This document shows, one piece after another, positions 32,143 to 36,368 of a DNA stretch of 36,368 bases. Numbering within the stretch: the stretch's first letter is position 1; the number at the start of each line of letters is the position of its first letter. A program made the translations under genes and the position numbers. The stretch comes from Planctomycetia bacterium (GTDB taxonomy: Bacteria > Planctomycetota > Planctomycetia > Pirellulales > Thermoguttaceae), in assembly GCA_026401055.1 (NCBI GenBank), contig JAPLNP010000454.1, forward strand, positions 1-36,368, in the 5' to 3' direction. Below the pieces are notes generated by a model, which saw only the letters and a program-made list of their open reading frames with translations, was not told where the DNA came from and made no database searches.

Positions 32143-32874
32143 ATGACCACGAGCCGCCAACCACCGCCGAGCGTCCGGCGAGCGGGGGACTGGTCCATTT
32201 TTCGGCGGAAAGACGTGTTTTGCGAGAAGACGTCGGCCGAGAACATGGACCTGTCCCCTTCCTCGCCGCGCGGCTACACGTTGGTCGAGATGCTGATCAT
32301 TCTCGCGGTCCTCGTGCTCATGGCCGGCGTCGCCTGGCCCGTGCTGCGCGCGCCCTGGCGAAGAACCCAGGTCGAGGACGCGGCCAATCATGCCCGGGTC
32401 ACGCTGGCCCGGGTCCGCGTCAAGGCCATCGAGTCCGGCACGGCCTGGCAGTTTTGTTTTCTGCCCGGCACGGGCCTATTCGCGTACCGACCGGTTGTTC
32501 CGGGGCGCGACGCGCGACGGATGGCCGAGGCCGGGCCGTCGCAGGACTCGCTCGACGAAGAGACCGTCGAGGGCGAGCTTCCGCACGGCGTGTTCTTCCG
32601 CGACCCCCGGGAGCGCGAGACGTTCAACTCGCTTGACACGTCCGACGCGGCCCCGCTGCCGGCGGAAGAGATCTCGCGGCTGGACGCGGCGGACTGGTCC
32701 GAGCCGATCCTGTTCTACCCCAACGGCCGCGCCGCCAACGCCCGACTCGAACTCCAGGGCCCCAAGGGCCTGTCCGTCGACGTGACCTTGCGGGGTCTGA
32801 CGGGCATGGCGAAGGTCGGGAAGCTCCAACGCCCGCGGCCGCAGGAGGAGCCGCAACAGGAACCGCGCGAATGA
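32143..32874 (+). CDS. gspH: Minor pseudopilin GspH with repeat-encoded leader
   Basis: This is a minor pseudopilin of the GspH type. From the first ATG (32143) it is 243 aa; the cleavage site is after Gly44 in SPRG-YTLVEMLIILAVLVLMAG, Glu at +5. The leader then contains WSIFRRKDVF and SAENMDLSPSSP, encoded by an 85-nt interspersed palindrome (32185-32269). If the ATG at 32245 is used, the leader is only ten residues (MDLSPSSPRG), normal for prepilins, and the repeat itself supplies the start codon. Neither start has a clear ribosome-binding site. The mature part (about 200 aa) has a hydrophobic N-terminal helix, a charged middle and an Arg/Pro/Gln-rich tail. It ends with ATGA, overlapping gspI. 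Confidence 0.85.
   Translation: MTTSRQPPPSVRRAGDWSIFRRKDVFCEKTSAENMDLSPSSPRGYTLVEMLIILAVLVLMAGVAWPVLRAPWRRTQVEDAANHARVTLARVRVKAIESGTAWQFCFLPGTGLFAYRPVVPGRDARRMAEAGPSQDSLDEETVEGELPHGVFFRDPRERETFNSLDTSDAAPLPAEEISRLDAADWSEPILFYPNGRAANARLELQGPKGLSVDVTLRGLTGMAKVGKLQRPRPQEEPQQEPRE
32185..32269. repeat. Palindromic repeat P, copy 1 (in gspH leader)
   Basis: The ends GGGGACTGGTCCAT and ATGGACCTGTCCCC are near-inverse (13 of 14), so the element is itself a long imperfect palindrome. An inverted copy of about 88-90 percent identity is at 34771-34856, in gspK. Here the right end supplies the ATG at 32245. Confidence 0.8.
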
Positions 32875-33329
32875 AACCGAACCGAGCCGCTTTCTCGTTG
32901 CTCGAGGTGCTGCTGGCCACGAGCCTGCTTCTGGCCTGCGCGGTCGTGCTGGCCGAGTTGGCCAACATCGGCCGCGCCCATGCCAAATCGGCCGACGAGC
33001 TGGCTTCGGCCCAGTTGGCGTGCCAGACGAAGCTCAACGAGATTCTCTGCGGGGCGACGCCGGCGGCAACGGTCGAAAAACAGCCGCTGGAGGACATGCC
33101 CGGCTGGCTGCTGTCGGTCGAAATCACTTCGCTGGAGCAGCCCGGCCTGGCCGCGCTGCGCGTGACGGTGGCGGAGGACGTCGAGGACCTCGATGACAAG
33201 GACCAGCAGCGGGGAAAAGCGTTCTCGCTGGTCCGCTGGATTCGCGATCCCTACGGCCAGGCCTCCGGCTCCGGGTTCCTCACGGAACCATGGTCGCGCA
33301 CGCCGCTGGACGGAGGATCCCCGCCATGA
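32871..33329 (+). CDS. gspI: Minor pseudopilin GspI
   Basis: This 152-aa pseudopilin has a very short leader (MKPNRAA) and the mature N-terminus FSLLEVLLATSLLLACAVVLAE, with Glu at +5; Ala rather than Gly precedes the cut. The family (GspI/PilV-like) helps form the pseudopilus tip with GspJ and GspK. A conserved Cys (about 53-60) lies in the middle. Its ATG overlaps the gspH stop (ATGA, 32871-32874) and its own stop overlaps the gspJ ATG in the same way, so H, I and J are translationally coupled. No repeat DNA is seen in its 5' end, unlike gspH and gspJ. Confidence 0.9.
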   Translation: MKPNRAAFSLLEVLLATSLLLACAVVLAELANIGRAHAKSADELASAQLACQTKLNEILCGATPAATVEKQPLEDMPGWLLSVEITSLEQPGLAALRVTVAEDVEDLDDKDQQRGKAFSLVRWIRDPYGQASGSGFLTEPWSRTPLDGGSPP

Positions 33330-34624
33330 CGCGTTCTTCGCGGCACAAACCGAGCCGCGACCGTGAGGGAGCGGTGGTGAAAACTCGCCAATCCCGCCAC
33401 GTGACACCGCTTCCTGACGGGCGCGGCTCGGTTCCTGCTCGTGCCTTTACCCTGCTGGAAGTCCTCATCGCCTTCCTCCTGGCCACGACGCTGCTCTTGG
33501 GCCTGTGGGGCATCATGGGCATCTACAGCCGACTGTTCGAGTCGGGCAAGGCCAAGACCGAGCAGTCGCAGCTCGCCCGGGCATTGCTGGAGCAACTCGC
33601 CGACGATCTGCGAAGCACGATCCAGGACGCGCCCGCCGAGGGGCAACTCGCCGGCGCCGCCGCCCCCGCGGGAAGCGACGCCCAGACCGCCGGGGCGTCG
33701 TCGGGCTTCGAGACGCCGACCGCCGTGCGGCGGTTCGGGCTGTTCGGCTCCGCCCACGCCATGACGTTCGACGTCCTGCAAGTGACCCCCGAGCAGGCGG
33801 TTCCCCCGGCCGAGGACGCGACGAGCCCGAACGCGGACGTGCCGGCGCTGGGCCGGGCGCCCGAGTTGCGGACCGTCCAGTACACGTTTGTCGAGCCGGA
33901 AGTCTCCACGGAGAAGGACGTTTCCGCCGCGGTGGAGGTGCAAAGTGACCGCGACAAAGACCGCGTCGAGGCACGCCCCGGCCTGACGCGGCGGGAACTG
34001 GACTTCGAGCCGCCCAAGGAGCGTCGTGCCGACTCCAAGTTCGACCGCACGATCGCGAAGGCGACCGCGGAGGCAGCGGGCCGCCGCGACGGCGATCTCG
34101 ACGACCCCGGATCGGAGGACCGGCCCGACGATCCGTCGATCACGTGGGTGCCGGAAGTCGTCGGTCTGTCGCTGCGCTACTTCGACGGCCGCGGTTGGTC
34201 GAGCACGTGGGACAGCCTCCAGCGCAAGTCGCTGCCGGTGGCCGTCGAGGCGCGGATCGAAATCGAGTCGTTCGATCCCCGGGACCGGCGACGGCGTCTG
34301 GCCGAGCAGGAAACGCTCGACGACGAGGTGACCGTGGTCGGCGCCGAGGGCCCCGATCCGCTGGAAACCGACCGGCCGAAAGCCGCCGGCGCCGCCGCGG
34401 TCCGGGACGACGGGCGACGCGTTTATCGCCTGGTAATCGATCTGCCCACGGCCACGTCCTATCGGGGCGTCCAAGCCGCGTCGAGCCGCTCCGCGCTGCC
34501 GGCCGCGCGCTCGATCGTCCCCCGGCCGCTGCCGACGCCGAGCTTGCGCGTGCCCCGGACGAAGAGCGAGGCCAAACCGGCAACGCGGCCCTCGGATCAG
34601 TGGATGAGGACCAACTCGCCATGA
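33326..34624 (+). CDS. gspJ: Minor pseudopilin GspJ with 40-residue repeat-derived leader
   Basis: This 432-aa pseudopilin has its cleavage motif RA-FTLLEVLIAFLLATTLLLG at residues 40/41, with Glu45 at +5. The leader before it is 40 residues (normal is 6-20) and contains KPSRDREGAV and PLPDGRGSV, the translation of a 97-nt interspersed repeat (33337-33433). GGAGG lies 8 nt before the ATG at 33326, which overlaps the gspI stop, so the long leader is probably truly translated. The mature protein is longer than usual GspJ (about 200 aa) because of an acidic, Pro/Ala-rich insertion in the middle and an extended C-terminus. It still ends with typical GspJ strands ('LSLRYFDGRGWSSTWDS'). It is placed at the pseudopilus tip in known systems. 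Its stop overlaps the putative gspK start. Confidence 0.88.
   Translation: MTRSSRHKPSRDREGAVVKTRQSRHVTPLPDGRGSVPARAFTLLEVLIAFLLATTLLLGLWGIMGIYSRLFESGKAKTEQSQLARALLEQLADDLRSTIQDAPAEGQLAGAAAPAGSDAQTAGASSGFETPTAVRRFGLFGSAHAMTFDVLQVTPEQAVPPAEDATSPNADVPALGRAPELRTVQYTFVEPEVSTEKDVSAAVEVQSDRDKDRVEARPGLTRRELDFEPPKERRADSKFDRTIAKATAEAAGRRDGDLDDPGSEDRPDDPSITWVPEVVGLSLRYFDGRGWSSTWDSLQRKSLPVAVEARIEIESFDPRDRRRRLAEQETLDDEVTVVGAEGPDPLETDRPKAAGAAAVRDDGRRVYRLVIDLPTATSYRGVQAASSRSALPAARSIVPRPLPTPSLRVPRTKSEAKPATRPSDQWMRTNSP
33337..33433 (+). repeat. Repeat D (SRDREGAV type), copy A in gspJ
   Basis: A 97-nt element, 86 of 97 identical to 34653-34749 in gspK, in the same orientation and the same reading frame. Its ends are inverted: AACCGAGCCGCG near the left and CGCGGCTCGGTT at the right, with about 25 of 28 nt pairing. 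It encodes KPSRDREGAV and PLPDGRGSV. Confidence 0.85.
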
Positions 34625-36368
34625 GAACCATTTGCGGGGGACTGTCCCGATTTTCGCGGCGCAAACCGAGCCGCGACCGTGAGGGAGCGGTGCTGGAGAC
34701 TCGCCAATCCCGCGGTGTCATACCGCTTCCTAACGGGCGCGGCTCTGTTTCGCGCGGGACTGTCCCCCTTGCGGCGAGGAAGGGGACAGGTCCATGTTTT
34801 CGGCCGGCGCTGTTCTCGCGAAACTCGTCTTCCCGCCAAAAAATGGACCAGTCCCCAGCGCGTTCTCGCCCCCCGCGCCGCGGGATCGTCTTGATCCTCG
34901 TGATGGTCGTCGTGGTCATGATCAGCCTGGCCGGCATGAGTTTCGTCGTGCTGATGTCGACCGAGAACAAGGCGGTTCACCTCCGGGGCGACGAGTTGGA
35001 AGCGCAGTGTCTCTTGGGCTCCGGCGAGGAATCCATCAAGGCCCTGCTGGAATTGGACGACGAGAAGCGCGGGGCGGCGGGCGGAACCTGGGACAATGCC
35101 GATCGGTTCCACGGGGTGGTGGTTCTCGGCAAGGAGTCGAAGCGCCGGGGCCGCTTCAGCGTGCTTTCGCCTCGAAGCGAGGACGGCAAGATCACCGGCG
35201 TCCGTTGGGGGCTCGACAGCGAGTCCGCCCGGCTGAATCTGGCCGTGCTGCCCGACTGGGAGCGTCGCGTCCCCGGCTCGGCCCGGGCGGCCCTGTTGAA
35301 CCTGCCCGGCATGACCGAAGCGATCGCCGACGCGATTCTCGACTGGCTCGACGCCGACGGGGCCCAGCGGCAGTTCGGCGCCGAGGCCGATTACTACGCC
35401 GGGCTGCAACTGCCGTACGCGCCGCGCAACGCGACGCCGGGCTGCCTCGAAGAGCTGCTGTTGGTCAAGGGCGTCACCCGGGCGCTGTTGTTTGGCGCCG
35501 ACGCGAACTTCAATTACCAGACGGAGCCGGGCGAGTCGCGGGGGGCCAAGGATGCCGGCGTCGCCGACGGCCCGCCCTGGGCGTCGCTCGTGACGCTCTA
35601 CAGCGCCGAGCGGAACCTCGCGCCCGACGGCAAGCCCCGGATCAACCTGAACCAGCAAGACCTCCGGAAGCTCCACCAGCAACTCACCGGCGCGCTGGGC
35701 GAGGAGCAGGCTCAATTCATGATTCTCTACCGCCAATTCGGCCCCAGCACCGCCCAGCCCGGCGCCGCCCAGCCCAATGTCAACCAGGGACCGGCCGCGC
35801 CGAAGCCGTCGGTTCGACTCGATCTCAGCCTGCCCGGCAAGGTCAAGTTCGAGACCGTCTTGGACGCGATCGACGCCCGGGTCGAGGTGCCGGGGCGTGG
35901 AACCGAAAAGCCGGTTGTCGTCGCCAGCCCCTTTGCAGACGATTCGACCGCCATGGGCGACTACCTGCCCAAGCTACTTGAGCAAACCACGGTCGTGCCC
36001 GGCCCGGTGATTCGCGGCCGGGTGAACGTCGATCTGGCGCCCCGCGAGGTTCTGTTGGGCGTTCCCGGGATGGACGAGGCCACCGTCGGGCGGATCGTCG
36101 CCAGCCGCGGTTCGCGGGGCTCTCCCGGCACGGATTCGACCCCCCGCCACGCCACATGGCTCTTGACCGACGGACTGGTCGACCTGGACCAGATGAAGAA
36201 GTTGCTGCCGTGCCTGACCGTCGGCGGCGACGTTTACCGCGGGCAGGTGAGCGGTTTCTACGACCGTTCGGGCCCCATCGCCCGGGCCGAATTGGTGGTC
36301 GACGCTACCGGCCGCCCTTCGCGGCGAGTATACTGGAAGGACCTGCGTTTGTTTGGGCCGGGCTACTC
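34621..36368 (+). CDS. gspK: Minor pseudopilin GspK, partial, with 88-residue repeat-derived leader
   Basis: The frame is open from the ATG at 34621 (overlapping the gspJ stop as ATGA) to the window end; 582 residues are visible and the 3' end is missing. The mature start is RRG-IVLILVMVVVVMISLAG at residue 89. GspK typically lacks Glu at +5, as here. T2SSK features follow: 'ARLNLAVLPDW', the helix-hairpin-helix 'LLNLPGMTEAIADAILDWLDADG', and later 'LAPREVLLGVPGMDEATVGRIV', a second HhH. Residues 12-43 derive from repeat D and 51-79 from repeat P. An in-frame ATG at 34843, supplied by repeat P, would give a normal 14-residue leader MDQSPARSRPPRRG. A GAGGA about 10 nt before 34621 is a modest ribosome-binding site. 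GspK caps the pseudopilus tip with GspI and GspJ. Confidence 0.85.
   Translation, partial: MRTICGGLSRFSRRKPSRDREGAVLETRQSRGVIPLPNGRGSVSRGTVPLAARKGTGPCFRPALFSRNSSSRQKMDQSPARSRPPRRGIVLILVMVVVVMISLAGMSFVVLMSTENKAVHLRGDELEAQCLLGSGEESIKALLELDDEKRGAAGGTWDNADRFHGVVVLGKESKRRGRFSVLSPRSEDGKITGVRWGLDSESARLNLAVLPDWERRVPGSARAALLNLPGMTEAIADAILDWLDADGAQRQFGAEADYYAGLQLPYAPRNATPGCLEELLLVKGVTRALLFGADANFNYQTEPGESRGAKDAGVADGPPWASLVTLYSAERNLAPDGKPRINLNQQDLRKLHQQLTGALGEEQAQFMILYRQFGPSTAQPGAAQPNVNQGPAAPKPSVRLDLSLPGKVKFETVLDAIDARVEVPGRGTEKPVVVASPFADDSTAMGDYLPKLLEQTTVVPGPVIRGRVNVDLAPREVLLGVPGMDEATVGRIVASRGSRGSPGTDSTPRHATWLLTDGLVDLDQMKKLLPCLTVGGDVYRGQVSGFYDRSGPIARAELVVDATGRPSRRVYWKDLRLFGPGY
34653..34749 (+). repeat. 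Repeat D, copy B in gspK leader
   Basis: Second copy of the 97-nt repeat, 86 of 97 matching copy A, same orientation and same reading frame, encoding KPSRDREGAV and PLPNGRGSV. It lies in frame in the gspK leader, immediately before repeat P copy 2 (22 nt apart). Confidence 0.85.
34771..34856. repeat. Palindromic repeat P, copy 2 (in gspK leader)
   Basis: Inverse copy of 32185-32269 at about 88-90 percent identity with one gap. In this orientation the other end of the palindrome reads ATGGACCAGTCCCC and provides the in-frame ATG at 34843. Confidence 0.8.

Noticed and set aside
1-36368. CRISPR arrays, tRNA, rRNA and IS elements
   Set aside because: No regularly spaced direct repeats, cloverleaf-like tracts or transposase motifs were seen. 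The repeats present are short palindromes without transposase genes.

Overview
The window looks like a chromosomal segment of a GC-rich member of the Planctomycetota, probably a Pirellulales-type organism. This rests on gene families and repeats, not on a database search. The markers are a DUF1559 pilin-like protein, PEP-CTERM and dockerin surface proteins, a large-leader type II secretion operon, a secreted ceramidase-like enzyme, EF-hand proteins, and several families of short palindromic interspersed repeats whose translations (VAQPPSAV, SRDREGAV with PLPDGRGSV) recur in planctomycete annotations. No rRNA, tRNA, CRISPR array or insertion sequence was recognised.

Layout. 1-1475: repeat-rich left edge with a dinD-type fragment (370-615) and a frameshifted secreted protein gene (736-1475). 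1520-5330, minus strand: a sugar-related group with a Tat-exported Gfo/Idh/MocA oxidoreductase, a short-chain dehydrogenase and xylose isomerase. 5597-7141: a compact candidate type II restriction-modification pair, nuclease on plus and methyltransferase on minus, overlapping tail to tail. 7276-8502: a secreted protein of unknown function. 8586-15532, minus strand: a five-gene surface group (sialidase-like/dockerin/PEP-CTERM protein, propeller/PEP-CTERM protein, a chimera of those two, DUF1559 protein, small lipoprotein). 15840-19133, minus strand: HEMGH metalloprotease-like protein, RmlD-like reductase, ceramidase-like protein. 19555-22744: a sulfur/cysteine island with a cysteine desulfurase on plus, convergent with Rrf2 regulator, small ORF, broken cysK and CcbP-like protein on minus. 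22765-27619: trypsin-like protease, kinase-fold phosphotransferase, M2 metallopeptidase and EF-hand protein. 28280-36368: gspE, gspF, gspG, gspH, gspI, gspJ and a partial gspK, with ATGA overlaps between H/I, I/J and J/K.

The most unusual feature is in the secretion operon. Three of its five pseudopilin genes (gspH, gspJ, gspK) carry interspersed repeat DNA in frame exactly where the prepilin leader is encoded. gspJ and gspK carry the same 97-bp repeat in the same frame. gspH and gspK carry inverted copies of an 85-86 bp palindrome whose two ends can each supply a start codon followed by Met-Asp-(Leu/Gln)-Ser-Pro. The lipoprotein at 8586-9119 has a different palindrome inside the n-region of its signal peptide, and a fourth family sits between gspE and gspF. 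Cleavable N-terminal leaders may be tolerated landing places for these repeats, and the repeats may have become working translation starts.

Other notable points: cysK has lost a block of about 70 nt, which breaks its frame; the chimeric surface protein appears built from its two neighbours; and the restriction-modification pair has palindromic candidate operators upstream of the methyltransferase.
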